Source of the DNA: Cryptomeria japonica
Taxonomy: Eukaryota > Streptophyta > Pinopsida > Cupressales > Cupressaceae
Assembly (NCBI RefSeq): GCF_030272615.1
Contig: NC_081415.1
Span: 236,078,803 to 236,142,802 of the forward strand
Reading direction: 5' to 3'
Length of the DNA stretch: 64,000 nt
Made by a program: the position numbers and the translations under genes. The notes under the pieces were generated by a model. It saw only the letters and a program-made list of their open reading frames with translations. It was not told the origin of the DNA and did no database searches. The first letter of the stretch is position 1; each line of letters opens with the position of its first letter. Shown here one piece after another: positions 47,934-59,149 of this stretch.

Positions 47934-48832
47934 TCATATGAAGGTGGAGGAACTCATTTTATATGTAAGAGGCTCATGAACAACTTGTACAAAGGTGCTG
48001 GGATCATGAGAGGGACTATGATAAATGGTAGGTTCATCTGGTGAGATATAATCTAGAGGGATAATGGGATCTTGTGGTGGACATGAAGGATTATGACATG
48101 GAGATGAAAGGATGGAAGGATCTTGATAGGGATTTGAAGGGATGATGGGATCTTGCGTTAGATATGAAGGTGAAGGGATACTTTGATCTTGACTTGGAAA
48201 TGTATGATCAGACTCCATCTTCATGGTATTTTGCTCTTGATTTTGAATGGAATCATTAGAAAGGATGGAAGGGATGTCATGGTCTTGTTTAGGAAGCAGC
48301 ATGTCAACATGACTTGAAAGGACAAAGTGTTCTTGAGGAAAAAATGGATCACCTTGGATAGGATGGTCAAGGATAGTGGGATCATCAAAATAAATGAGAT
48401 CTTGATCAAATGTTAGATGCAATGGGAAAGCTTTAAGATCTTGATCTTGATTTATTTTGAGACTTATTTATTTGTTTTCTAGATCATCCTGTTGACATGT
48501 GGTATATTTTTGAATATGCGCGGTGGATTTTGGGAAGGAATCAATGTTTTGAAACGAGGATGATGGAATTTGCATGAGACTCTTTGGATTGGGAACATAT
48601 GGTGCCATTGGGTCTTGCATTTTGAAACATTTAAGGAACTTGCATCATGAATTGTATTAGCCTGGAAACCTACTGTGGATAGCCCTTGGGAGGTTGCATC
48701 GTTGGATGTGTCATTTGATGAAGATGGTGTAGATTTCTCTTGTGAAACTTTAGGAGATGTGAAAATGGTGGGAGATATGGAGGCTACTTGAGAGTCAATT
48801 TTTTGATGGAAGGAAGAACCATTTCTAGACAT
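47934..48832 (-). pseudogene. Low-complexity Pro/Ser/Asp ORFs, function unknown
   Basis: Two minus ORFs (48832-48479 and 48422-47934) with a break between. The first is Ser/Thr-rich (STPSSSNDTSNDATSQG). The second repeats a DP-I-P pattern (SQDQSIPSPSYLTQDPIIP, SCPPQDPIIPLD). I do not recognise the family. The position, 3' of where pol would be on the minus strand, suggests the extra 3' region that Tat-like elements often carry. Confidence 0.35.
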
Positions 48833-48907
48833 GGGGAGATGATCATGTTTAGAAATAATCTCTTGTGTCCAACCTAGTTGTTAAAATAAACTGACGAGAA
48901 GTTTAGG

Positions 48908-50014
48908 TGTTGGCAAGAGACACTACATGTATGTTCATATGTTGTCATTAATGGAAAGTACAGTCAGATATCTAGTCTACAGGTCATGTTTTGATAATTT
49001 CAAAAGATTGACTAAGGTCCGGTAAGAAGAACAGTGTATCCGACAAAATGTATAGTATTGTGGTTTGCAGATCATTTTGGTTGAGTATTATTGTTTGCGG
49101 ATCTCAGAGAAGCATTTTGGACGTTTAATATACCTTATTCCAGGATTGTGGTCTCTGATGTTGATTTTTTGGTTAGTTGGAAGATCTAGTAGATATGCTT
49201 TTGGCTAGAACAATGTTCATCAATGGTAACGTGAGGAAATTCATTACGTGGATCTTGTGGATCAATTTTAGTGATTGATTGCATGCTCGAGGATGATGAG
49301 CCGACATGTGGGAAGCGTGTGGAATTTTTTTTTGGTCCGCATGATTGGTTTTGATTGGATTGAGCCGACTTGTATACATGTTTTCATTCTTTGTGCCATG
49401 TTCTTGAAGCCGACTTGATGGAGACTTAAATTGATGTTGCGGATATATAAGACCTATTTATTTGATAATTTTAGAGATTGAAGGTGATGTCTAAAGTGTG
49501 TATGAGTGATTATGCGTAGTTTCACGTGCACAAGGTGAATATTTGTGCCCTGGTATGATGCAGAATATCATAATAGAGCAGTGTTATAGAGTAGAGTAAG
49601 AATATGAGTTTTATAGTTAACCAAAACTATACTCAAGAATTTGTTGATGCTATTTCATATTTCAAATCTCATTGTAATCTCTAATAAACATTTGTAAGGC
49701 AGTGAGCCTTCTAGGGTTGTAGCCCTTATTTATAATTGAGCAGTAAGATCTAGGCATTGTGCTTGAATGCATGTGCATTGCCCTTTTGTAATATTTTTAT
49801 ACTTCTAACATAGTATATTAATATTGTGTGTTTGAATCCCACCATGGTTTTTCCCTTAACTGGGTTTCCACATAAAAATCTTGGTGTTATGGTGTTGGTG
49901 TTTCTGCACTTTACTTTTCTTCATTTGCATTAAGTGGTTTAATGAAAAGGTTAAAAAAGTTAGAAATTGCAGATGACTAATTCACCCCCCCCTTAGTGGT
50001 TCTTGATTCCAACA
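48908..50014 (+). repeat. Copia 5' LTR
   Basis: 1,107 bp, starts TGTTGGCAAGAG and ends GATTCCAACA, with perfect 6-bp inverted termini TGTTGG/CCAACA. Followed by a primer-binding site and gag. It shares long blocks with the minus-strand LTR at 62656-63628 (for example TTGAGCAGT-AG-TCTAGGCA and the TGGTTTTTC...GGGTTTCCA block near 49847-49872). No matching 3' LTR in direct orientation is seen in the window. Confidence 0.8.
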
Positions 50015-50016
50015 AT

Positions 50017-50035
50017 TGGTATCAAATCCTAGCTC
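50017..50035 (+). promoter_or_regulatory. Primer-binding site of the copia element
   Basis: TTGGTATCAAATCCTAGCT, close to the initiator Met tRNA pattern TGGTATCAGAGC, two bases after the LTR end. Confidence 0.7.
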
Positions 50036-50082
50036 CTCAAAAGAAGACTAAAAACTTGAGGTAGATCTGAGAAAGTGAATCA

Positions 50083-51250
50083 ATGGATTCTGGTAGTCTT
50101 AGAGAACAACTCCTTGTTGCACTTGATGATCTTGATCAGTCCAAAGCCAAGGTCAAGAAATTAAAAGAAAATCTAAAAGATGTTGAAAAATTCATTGAAT
50201 CATTGAAAGATCAATTGAAAAAGTTAAGGGATAAGAGAAAGGAACTTGTTGATAAGCTAGAGGAGAAGGAAAGTCAAAGCATTGATGTAGATGACTTGAA
50301 GAAAAATCAGACGAATGTGAGAGACTTGCCAGAACCAATGGAGTCTAGAAGAATGAGATGAAAACTATTGTGATGAGAGTGACAAAAGAGATTGAAGAAA
50401 GGAAGAAAAATGAAGAGAAGCTTGATCAATTGTTGAAAGATAAATCTGAAGAATGTTGTAGACTTGAGGATGAGAATGGACAGTTGAAGAATGACCTACA
50501 ATATGCTAGAGGGCATGAGGAAGATCTTGGAAAGAAGGTCCTACTTCTCAAATTTGATCTTGATGTTGCAAATGAGTATAAAGAGAAGTTCTGAATCAGT
50601 TCAACCAGATTTGATGGAATGCTTGCAAACCAGAAGGATCCAAATGACACAAAAGGTCTTGTTTTTGAGAAAGGTGAAAGCTCCAAGTCAGCACAAAAGA
50701 AGAATAATTCAAGAAGGCCTCCGGTAAGGTAACCTAATGCTCATAAATTCAATGGTAACTGCTTTGTTTGCAATAAATTTGGTCATATGGCTAGTCAATG
50801 TAGAAATAGGATGATCAATAATGGTCCATTTTTTTCGGTCAATGTTTCGAATGCAATAAGTATGGTCATAAGTCAAATGAATCCAGAAGTATGATGAACA
50901 ACTTTCCAAATAGAAAAAATATCAGGTTTTATGCATGTGGTGTGTTTGGTCATGTTGCTAATCAATGCAGAACAAGAAGAAATTAGATGAATTTTAGACC
51001 TGTGCAAGGAAACGTTATTTGCTACCCTTGTAACAAATCCGGTCACATTGCAAAGTATTGTAGAAGTAGAAATGTGAATAGGAGAGGTCCGAAAGACAAT
51101 AACAAGAATGTGAAGCTAGATGAGAAGGGTAAAGAAAAAAATGAAGAGATTAGAGATCAGATGAAGAAGACATGGGTCAAGAAGAGTGATTCTGAGGCAG
51201 GAAGTGGGTCCACACCTGATTCCAGTGTTGGAACTGCATCCGTTAACTAG
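50083..51250 (+). pseudogene. gag: Copia gag with coiled coil and four zinc knuckles
   Basis: Starts MDSGSLREQLLVALDDLDQS and runs into a Lys/Glu-rich coiled coil (50083-50594). Four CCHC-type knuckles follow: CFVCNKFGHMASQC (50760), CFECNKYGHKSNES (50843, last Cys lost), FYACGVFGHVANQC (50927, first Cys lost) and CYPCNKSGHIAKYC (51020). Two frame changes, near 50357 and between 50800 and 50843, separate the parts; knuckles two to four share one frame. The C-terminus is Lys/Asp/Ser-rich and ends at 51250. Four knuckles is more than the one or two usual in copia gag. It follows LTR and primer site directly. Confidence 0.8.
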
Positions 51251-51683
51251 ACCTAAGGCATCCAGCCTTGGGGGAAGCTATCATGCAAATATTTCAAACC
51301 CTTTGCTTGAGATCTGTACCTAATTCCGACGAGTTATAGAGGTATGTTTGATGATTGCAGATCTTATTGATGAATCCCTAGAAGAATTCAAGCAGATCTG
51401 AAGGTTCGCAAAAGATTTCTTGAAGATCTGTCTATATGCAGCGTACCTAGAAGATTAGGGTTAGGAGAATTTATTATATCTAAAATCTAGGTATGTGGAG
51501 GGTAAAAAGAGAATTAACCTCTTATTTCTCACTTTGCATTCAAAGTGAGAGAATGAAAGAATGTGGTGAAGAAGAATTTGCAGAGATCTCGAGCAATATC
51601 TATATTTGGTGTGCAATCTTGCATCCGGTTGAAAGGTATTTTTCAGTTAACTCTCTTTTAGTTTGAAGCTTAAATTTTTGGAT
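51251..51683 (+). other. Spacer between gag and the unknown ORF
   Basis: No coding signal that I can support. It contains GAGATCTG/CAGATCT-type words repeated around 51310-51430. The reading frame of the next ORF begins near 51684 (MSSFDIATPL). Confidence 0.4.
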
Positions 51684-53288
51684 ATGTCATCTTTTGACAT
51701 TGCAACCCCATTGGTGGTATATGTGACTGAATGAGCTAGACCTAATTTTAAGGAGCATCCTTATAAGCCCATGGAAAATGATCCAAACAATGCATTTTCA
51801 ACAGTCCCGTATGAAGTTTTACATGCAGAGGAGATTAGGGTTTACATTCATTGTAGCATTGAGGAGCTTGGGAATGTACAAATGCTGAAACTATACACAG
51901 AGCACATGATTGACAAAATGGGAAGTCTGAAACCTGAATTTAAGTCACTTGAGGAGAAGGTTTCATGCAATTTATCAACTTTTCAATGTTCGATGAATCA
52001 GAATGGGTTTAGTATATCCTAAGAATGCATGACGAGATCATATGGATTGACAAACCCTATACACAATTACCCAGAGTCCAATTAAAGCGGTGACTGGTTT
52101 GAGCTCAGTCGGTGAGGTGCCTTATTTGAGGAATGTTAAAAATCAGATGGTAACATAAGCTACCAGTTCCCATTTTGACAAAAGGTCAATGACAACTAGT
52201 GATATTATTGAATATGATGTTTGGTTTGCATCAATGGTGATGGGATATAAAATATATCATTCTAGCTAAGACAATTCAGTATCCGGTACCATTATCTATG
52301 CGACCTATCAAATATTAAAAGAAAATAAGAAATATGACTTATGTGAGGTCCCTTGAAATGAGCTATTGAGAAACTTGAAGAAAATAAAATAGGATAAGAA
52401 GCATGTATTTAAATATGGAACCTTGATTGTATGTTTATACTTCTATTTTATGAATGAGATTCCGGGAGTGGGAAAAGTTCAGTGGGCGTATGACAAGCCG
52501 GTGACAGGTCAAATAAAAGAATCACTTCAAGGTCTCGAAGACTCAAAAGTCCAGAATGGCATACTATGGGGAAATTTCAAGACATTTCAAGGTGTGATGC
52601 AAAAGCAGAGAGAGGATTCCTAAGGAAATAGTGGACAGATATCAGGATACAATATTTTTTATGGTTGACATTAACCAATGCCTTATGGAAGCTATAGAAC
52701 CAAGAGCTTCATGGATCATGCCCATGGGGTATGAGGTTGAAGGACATATTCTTGATGCATATGCTCAACACTTATTGAGAAAACCGGTGGACAAATTTAA
52801 GGAAAGGTTTGGAATCTACAAGGAAAAGAGCTTGGACTTACATACTAAGTTCAAGAAGCTTGAAAATCTATTGAAGGTTAGGAAGGAGGTAGAGCAGTTG
52901 GTGAAAATCAGGGGAATTAACAAAGAGGCATCCAGAGAGCCAGAGAGTAGAACATTTTGAAAAAAGAAGATATTGTAAAGCCAAACAAGGCTAAACTGGA
53001 AGCCTCTTCACCTAAGGTCACGCAAACAAGGAGTGTTGCACACTTCTCCGGTGCTTAGAAATCTGCTAAACCTGTAAAATATCCTAAGCCTCAAACCAAG
53101 ACATCTGGTGGTGTAGGAAAGAGAAAGAAAGAGCAACCATCCAGAGTCTATGTGGCAACTTCTGTTGATGAAGAAATTAAATCTAATGATAGTGTCAAGG
53201 AAGTTGTTGTCGCCAATTTTAGCAGGACTGAATTCATGAGACAACCCTATGAAACTTGTCCATTTCATTTCTCACGTACTTCGATATT
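51684..53288 (+). pseudogene. Unrecognised repeat-associated protein, first part
   Basis: I do not recognise a named domain. It opens MSSFDIATPLVVYVT and continues EEIRVYIHCSIEELG. After a break near 52020 come IKAVTGLSSVGEVPYLRN (52085-52140), ASMVMGYKIYHSS, KYDLCEV, GTLIVCLYFYFMNEIPGVGK (about 52422-52480) and KPVDKFKERFGIYKEKSLDL near 52790. A Lys-rich, basic C-terminal stretch follows. Several stops and frame changes. The AVTGL motif relates it to the ORF at 55-828. At 53288 a possible 5' splice site (TATTG|GTAAAC) precedes the palindrome array, and a similar decayed ORF begins after an acceptor at 55305, so both may be exons of one gene. Confidence 0.5.
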
Positions 53289-53379
53289 GGTAAACCTACC
53301 TTGTAAGTCATGTCATTTTTGCATCTTAGTTATGCATCTTTTCTTTTCCTAGAGTTAGCTTTTATTTTCTCTTTTCCAT

Positions 53380-53730
53380 GCACTTCGGGTTTTAAAACCC
53401 AAACTGCATGTTTGAGTGCTTTGTCTTGCATATCGGGTTTTAAAACCTGAAGTGCAATTTTTGTTGCCTTTATCGGCAGGTCAAGATTTAAAACCTGGCC
53501 TTCTAGTTGGTCTTTGTTAGATGCATGTCGGACTTTAAAGTCTGATGTGCAGTTGCATCTTTTGTTAGTGTAGACTGGGGCTAAACTCCTATCTACAGGT
53601 CATAGGCAACTCCATGTCAGGTTTTAAAACCCAACATGCAGTTTGTCTTGCTTTGTTTAAGTAGGTCAGAGTTTAAACTCTGAATTGCAGGTCATTTTCC
53701 TGCAGGTCGGGTTATAAATCCCAACCTGCA
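53380..53730. repeat. Palindrome array, cluster 1 (8 palindromes)
   Basis: Palindromes centred at about 53393, 53441, 53489, 53536, 53583, 53625, 53674 and 53715, spaced 41-49 bp. The usual arm is GCA-GTCGGGTTTT followed by its complement, centre TTTT|AAAA. Variants keep symmetry with different bases: 53523-53550 has GGACTTT|AAAGTCT, and 53666-53683 is the perfect TCAGAGTTTAAACTCTGA. Sequence between palindromes is not conserved. Confidence 0.85.
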
Positions 53731-54203
53731 TAGTGTGCCATGTGACCTAGAGTGCATTTATGCATTGTCAACTTAGCTTATAAGTTTTTTTTAATGCCTT
53801 AATTACCATTAAACACATTTTAGACCTTTCTAAGTTCTGTAGGCAGGTTTTGATCGAAGAGGTGCATTTGACTTCGCGGGTTTACTTTTGGCTTATGTTT
53901 TCTTTGATTTCTTGGTGAAACTAGGTATTTATGCATCACATTCTTATCTTTTATAGTCTAGGGTTTTTGAGATCAACGTCTTTTTTGCTTGTTCTTTTAG
54001 TTTTGTCGTTTCTTTTTATTATTGCATAGATGTTTTTTTTTTTTTTTTTTTTTCTTTCGAGTCATCTTTCCCCCGTGTTTGCCTATGTTGGTTGGCATCA
54101 TGTTTTTAACTCTGATGCATGACTAAGATATGCTTTTCCCCAGAATGGATGTCGGAAGTAAAACTCCAACTTGTCCCTTGTGCATCTATTTTTCCCTTTA
54201 AGT
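53731..54203. other. Gap between palindrome clusters
   Basis: AT-rich with a run of 21 T at 54033-54053. One decayed palindrome-like site (GTCGGAAGTAAAACTCCAAC) lies near 54160. No gene seen. Confidence 0.5.
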
Positions 54204-54657
54204 GCAGGTCAGGTTTTGAAACCCGACTTGAAAGTTGGTCATGTTTTTACCCTTTGGGTAGGTCGGGTTTTAAAACCCAAATTATCGATTAAATTGTCTG
54301 ACAATGTATGTTGGGTTTTAAAACCCAACACACCTTTTGTTTACCTTAATATACGTGTCAAGTTTTAAAACCCGACATAGATATTGTCCTATCCTTTAAA
54401 TGGCATGTTGGGTTTTAAAACCCAACCTACCAGTTTGCTCTACCCTCTGTGCATGTCGGGTTTTAAAACCCGACATGCCAGTCAACCTACCCCAAGGAGG
54501 CAGATCATGATCTGCAGCTCTTGTCTCTCCTTTGACACGTCAGGTTTTAAAACTTGACATGTCAACCCATTTGAAATAGACTGCATATCAGGTTTTAAAA
54601 CCCGATATGCTAGTTTTGACTTTCCAAGTGTAGGTCGTGTTTTAAAACCTGACCTGC
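54204..54657. repeat. Palindrome array, cluster 2 (10 palindromes)
   Basis: Centres at about 54217, 54271, 54319, 54366, 54416, 54464, 54507, 54548, 54596 and 54643, spaced 41-54 bp. The one at 54451-54478 is a perfect 28-bp palindrome with arm GCATGTCGGGTTTT. That at 54309-54330 is perfect with arm TGTTGGGTTTT. That at 54500-54515 is the perfect but unrelated GCAGATCATGATCTGC, sitting in the expected slot. Short ORFs on both strands repeat VLKP because of the palindromes and are not genes. Confidence 0.9.
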
Positions 54658-55304
54658 TATTTTTCATGTTGTTTCTTCTAAGTCAGATTTTTGCCTTTCG
54701 AATATGGTTTTGATCTGTAAGGACGTGACTTTTATGTGCTGACTCTTCATGCACTTTTCTCTAATGTTGAAATGCAATCTGTTGGCAAATTTTCGAGCCC
54801 TCTCCCAGTAAATCAATAGGGAAGAAGATGAGTACAAGTTCGATAAGTACTTGAATATGTTCCCAAAGAGCTTCGTAATGTGGAGCAGATCCCGTTGGAG
54901 TAAATTATTTACTTAATTGTATTAATTAACTAAATAATAAATTATTTAGTGAATTAAATAAATTAAGTGAATAATTAATATATAAATTATCTCCATGCAT
55001 AATGCAAACTAGGAAAAGAAAACTATGTTTATATTTTGGAGAGTTTCATGCATTAATTAGTCTATTATGCTATTTGTGCATACATTACTGATTAATGCAT
55101 TGTGTTTCAAACTCTCAGTCTATCTTGTAGACTCCACCATTTAGTGTTTCTATCTTTAGAGTTAGATTATAAGGATGTCATATCCTTCACTGTAACTCAA
55201 GCAATAAGCAATAAGCAATAAGCAATTTCAAAGCAATACATTCAATTATTGTTAATTATCTTCAATTATTCTTTTCTCTTCAATTCTCTCTTTATGTGTG
55301 ACAG
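54658..55304. other. AT-rich spacer ending at a splice-acceptor-like site
   Basis: Contains a TTAATTAACTAAATAATAAATTA-type AT tract (54900-54990), a 7-bp tandem GCAATAA (55201-55226), and a pyrimidine-rich stretch ending TGTGACAG at 55304, a good 3' splice site. No coding signal. Confidence 0.45.
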
Positions 55305-57626
55305 GTATTCTTGCCCAAGAAACCTGGGCTTGTGGGATTTGCATTTCACAAAACCCAACAGATCCGTGACATTGAAATATGACATGTCAATATAAAGGAA
55401 TTTTCAGAACGGGTTAAGAAGGCTCCCTCAAGGATGACCCATCTCATAGGAAGTGAGCTACACAAATATGTATCCTTTCCAGTGGCAATGCATGATTTTG
55501 ATTTTATATTGGCAGTAGCAGAACACTTTGACCCTAACACAAGATAGGTCAAAGATGCAGATGGAAATGTGGTCATCCATCTAGACAGTGAGTAATTCAA
55601 CAGTGTTTTCAAGGGTTCCTACACCGAGGAAGTTATGGACATTACTCTTGCCAGTGCACAAAAGTATTATGAGGAGAATGATGATAAGTGTAAGAAAACA
55701 ATCAACAATGTTTTCTTTCAAAGTGATCAAAACTCTACAACATCTTGATGGCCAAAGTTCTTTCACCGAAGTGATTTCATTGAGGAATATAATGACATCG
55801 TCACTTTGTTGTCATGAATAAAGGGGCTTCCAGATTCTCATTATTTTCAAACATGGATAGGGTGGTACATGAACTTCATCGGAAAAGGGAATGACAAGAT
55901 AGAATGGGGTGAGTAGATCAGTGATGTGATTTGCGAACAATTAAAGGAAGTGAGAACTAAATTGAAATTCTATATGACTTCCTACCTAGTGTATGTAGCC
56001 GCCTCCATGAGGCAATTTTCGGGACTGTCTACAAAGGGTGATAGAAGGTAAACCCTGGTGTGGGACTATTATTCTCAGTTGACTATCGCCAATTGGAAAA
56101 TTTATTTCCGAAGGGTCAATGACACTTTATTTTTTGTATGGAAGTGCTTATTTGATAAGGAATTGCAGAAAAATAGACTTTTAGATGCAACATACAATAA
56201 AGTTTGTGAGTATGGATGTGTTTTCTTGCAATTTCCTACATTCACATACATCTATGTAGGTTGCTTCACTGGTGAAATATTTATGCTTCCAAGGTATCCA
56301 TCTAATAAGATCATTGTAATGGAGCTATGCCATTAGTTAGTATATGTACATGAGAGACAATCTTCTTCACACAAGAGTGGTCTCAAGTCTTCTCAGTCCA
56401 TTGATAGATATTCAGTGACAACTACTCCCAAAGACAAGAACATGGAAGAAGAAATGCAGTGGGTTACAATGAAAAGATTCAAAGCTCACAATAACTTTGA
56501 TTTCTGTGGAATAAATAATAAAATCCATAGGAATTATGTACATGTGCACTGACTAGAAGATGTCTGGGCAAATTGTAGAGATGAGGATGATGTGAGGAGA
56601 TTTGATTTCAGTCATCTCATGCTCGAGTAGATTGAAAATCTGAATTTGGCCAAGATTCCAGATACATGGGAAGACACTACTGATGATATTGTAGATCCCA
56701 TCTACTACAAGAAAAATATTTCTAACACCCCCCTTCCTCTTATTCAGTGGTCGTAGAAAGAAAACAAGTCTATTTCTGTGAGATTTTTCCCCACCATGAT
56801 GAATACAAATGCATGGCTGTTGAAGAAAGGTATAAGAATGAAGCAACTCCTTGTGAGTTTTGGTGATGAGGAGGAAGATGAAGGTCTTGTGGGCAAGACT
56901 TTAGAAAAGAGAACCAAGAATAAACAAGATTCATAGGAGCCACCATCAATTTCATCTCCCAAGTCTAAAGGGAAATGGCCAAAATACAGATTTACTATTA
57001 AAGGGCCAAAGAAAGGAGAATCTTCTCAAGCTGCATAAGAAAATGTTTGTAAGGAACCAACATCAAAAGAACCAGAAAAAGGTCAAGAGGAGGGAGAAAT
57101 ACCACAAGAAGGAGAAATACAGGATGCAGAGGAATCAATTACACCGTTAGTTTCTACTACTTCCACAACAATAAAGGTTCCTGCTTCAACACAGGTAACC
57201 ATTCATTCTATTGAGTCTGACTTAGATGAGGAAGATGAAGAACAAGACTATGAAGGGTTAGACATTGTCGGGTCACAAGGAGAAGATGATCAAGACTTTG
57301 TGACATTGTCAAGGCTTCCTAGTTTTGATGATGTATTTGCATCTATGATTGAATCTTCAATCTTAGACTTCATAGAAGCAATGGGACAAATTTCTCAAGA
57401 ACAACAAATAGTGACACTTCCTTCAGCTATTTTTAGTATAGAATCTTTGTCACTTGTTTCCACTGTTATTTCTACAGAAGCTCCACCATTAGTTTCCACT
57501 GCTGTTGCAATAGAAGCTTCATCTCAAAGCCCTATTGTTGCCATTACAACTGCCCTTGTACCACCATCTAAAACTATTGCTACTACAAGTCAGACCACAT
57601 CACTATCCAAACTTGAGCAATACTAG
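55305..57626 (+). pseudogene. Unrecognised repeat-associated protein, long second part
   Basis: About 774 codons in a single frame, interrupted by in-frame stops (the first near 55380) but with no frameshift I can see. It opens VFLPKKPGLVGFAFHKTQQI and has FSERVKKAPSRMTHLIGSEL, FPVAMHDFDFILAVAEHFDP, FQTWIGWYMNFIGKGNDKIE and FRRVNDTLFFVWKCLFDKEL. After a polar middle it becomes acidic and Ser/Thr/Val-rich (DLDEEDEEQDYEGLDIVGS) and ends with a low-complexity STVISTEAPPLVS tail. No known catalytic motif. Preservation of frame over 2.3 kb suggests a recently active or constrained ORF. It may continue the ORF at 51684-53288 across an intron. Confidence 0.6.
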
Positions 57627-58024
57627 CATAGAAGGATGAGTTGATGAAAATGCTGGTAAAAGATTTGGATCAAGATAAGAAAGCATGTGCTGATAATGTT
57701 GGAAAAATTTCATCAAGGATAGCTAAACTACCTTGTTAGTTATTTGACAAAGAATAGAAGTTTTTACGCAGTGAGACCATTAAACAAGAACTCCTTGCCA
57801 TGCTCGACCAGCTTGTAAATGATGAATTTTCTTTGAAATCATTTGATAAGTTGATTAAAATTCAAGTCAACTTAGATGATCTTGCATCAGTTTTGAATAA
57901 ATCTAAAAGGGCTTATGTGGAAGTCGAAGATTCAACCTCCCATGTTCATGCCATTTCTAGTGCGAATTCAGGGCCAAACGAGTTTGAGATGCAAGCCACG
58001 TTGGCCAGATCTAAGGAATTTTAG
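57627..58024 (+). pseudogene. C-terminal remnant of the unknown ORF
   Basis: After a frame change, continues VKDLDQDKKACADNVGKISS and then, at 57800-58024, LDQLVNDEFSLKSFDKLIKI and LNKSKRAYVEVEDSTS, helical and charged. Probably the end of the same protein, just before a gypsy LTR. Confidence 0.45.
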
Positions 58025-58059
58025 AAAATGAATGAGGATGAGAAATAAGAATAAAGTGT

Positions 58060-58958
58060 AATCGACACTAAGTATAATGCATGTAGTTGCATCTTTTCTT
58101 ACTGTAAATTTTCTTACAGTTGCATTTTTATTTTATGCAGTAGTTGTAGTCAAGTGGGACTCTGCAATTGAATTAGTCAACTATGCCCTAATTCTTCTCA
58201 ACTCCTTTCATATAAAAGGGGGAACCTCATTTGTAAATATTTATCTTTTATATGCTTAGCAAAAACTCTGCCGAATTGTTACCTCAAGTGAGACTTTGAG
58301 CTCTTTTGTTGTGAAAATTAATCAAGCAATAAAGAAGACAATTCTCTTTGTTTCCAAACTTTGAGTTGGGCAAGAAATTGTGTATATGAGTAAATTTGCT
58401 TCCGTTCATTGCTTATATATATGTTCTTTAATTCCTTGATGGTATTGGTGTTTGGTTTATGCTATTAAAGGAATATTCTAATTGTGATTATAGACTTTGA
58501 GCTATCTTTCATATTTGGAAAATCTTATTGTGATACGGTGATTAAGTGGGAGGCTTCATACTACCGTTGATTACTTTTGGTTAAGGGAAGTTTCACTTAT
58601 ATCTTGAAGACTTTGAGCTACAAGATATAATAGTTATTGGATTGGAAATTGGATTGTACTCACATAAGACTTTATGCTTATGTTGATTTAGGGATACATT
58701 TTAATTATTATAGGTAGGTGTCGGTATTTTGTTAGTTTGTAAGAAGTTTTATCAAGTGAAGGGATATACATTAATTGTGAAAAAAAGAGAATTATACATC
58801 TTGATCTTACCCCCCGAATTTACTTTCAAGTTGTTGAAATACCAAAATTCTACCAAGGAACCTCCCCTTGATAAGAGGAGAGACTTTGTCTCAACATAGC
58901 GGTGTGTGAAAAATATATTTTTTCATTGGTACGCTGGTGATAAAATATTCACCCAACA
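58060..58958 (+). repeat. Gypsy 5' LTR, left end uncertain
   Basis: The right end is ATATTCACCCAACA at 58958, followed by a primer-binding site. A TATA box lies at 58209. The left end is somewhere near 58050-58085 (a TGTAGTTGCATC at about 58082 is one candidate). No duplicate LTR in the window allows a check. Confidence 0.55.
58209..58216 (+). promoter_or_regulatory. TATA box in the gypsy LTR
   Basis: CATATAAAAGGGGG context, a strong plant-type TATA box. It would drive transcription into the gag at ~59150. Confidence 0.55.
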
Positions 58959-58963
58959 GTTTA

Positions 58964-58979
58964 TTGGCGACTCTGCTAT
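58964..58979 (+). promoter_or_regulatory. Primer-binding site of the gypsy element
   Basis: TTGGCGACTCTGCTAT starts 6 bp after the LTR. The TGGCGACTC-GCTGGGGA type of site, complementary to a tRNA 3' end, is usual for Tat/Ogre-like and related gypsy elements; the end here (ATGG for GGGG) has diverged. Confidence 0.65.
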
Positions 58980-59149
58980 GGAGCGATGTGCAACTGGTAT
59001 TTTTTGTTTTGGGTTGCAATGTGTTTTTCCATTGTAATATCTATATTGCTGATTTTCTCAAAGTACTAATCTGGCTGATTGAAGTTACACTTGTGGGCAA
59101 CAAGTAGCGGGAATTCTTGATCGTACATTTGAGTTTTTGCAGAAACATA

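Noticed and set aside
53380-54657. CRISPR-like array
   Set aside because: Spacing is regular, but the repeats are palindromes with variable sequence, the spacers are not unique-length inserts, and the context is a plant retroelement.
54171-54667. ORFs with repeated VLKP motif on both strands
   Set aside because: The motif is the translation of the palindrome core in both directions; the spacers are not conserved as protein.
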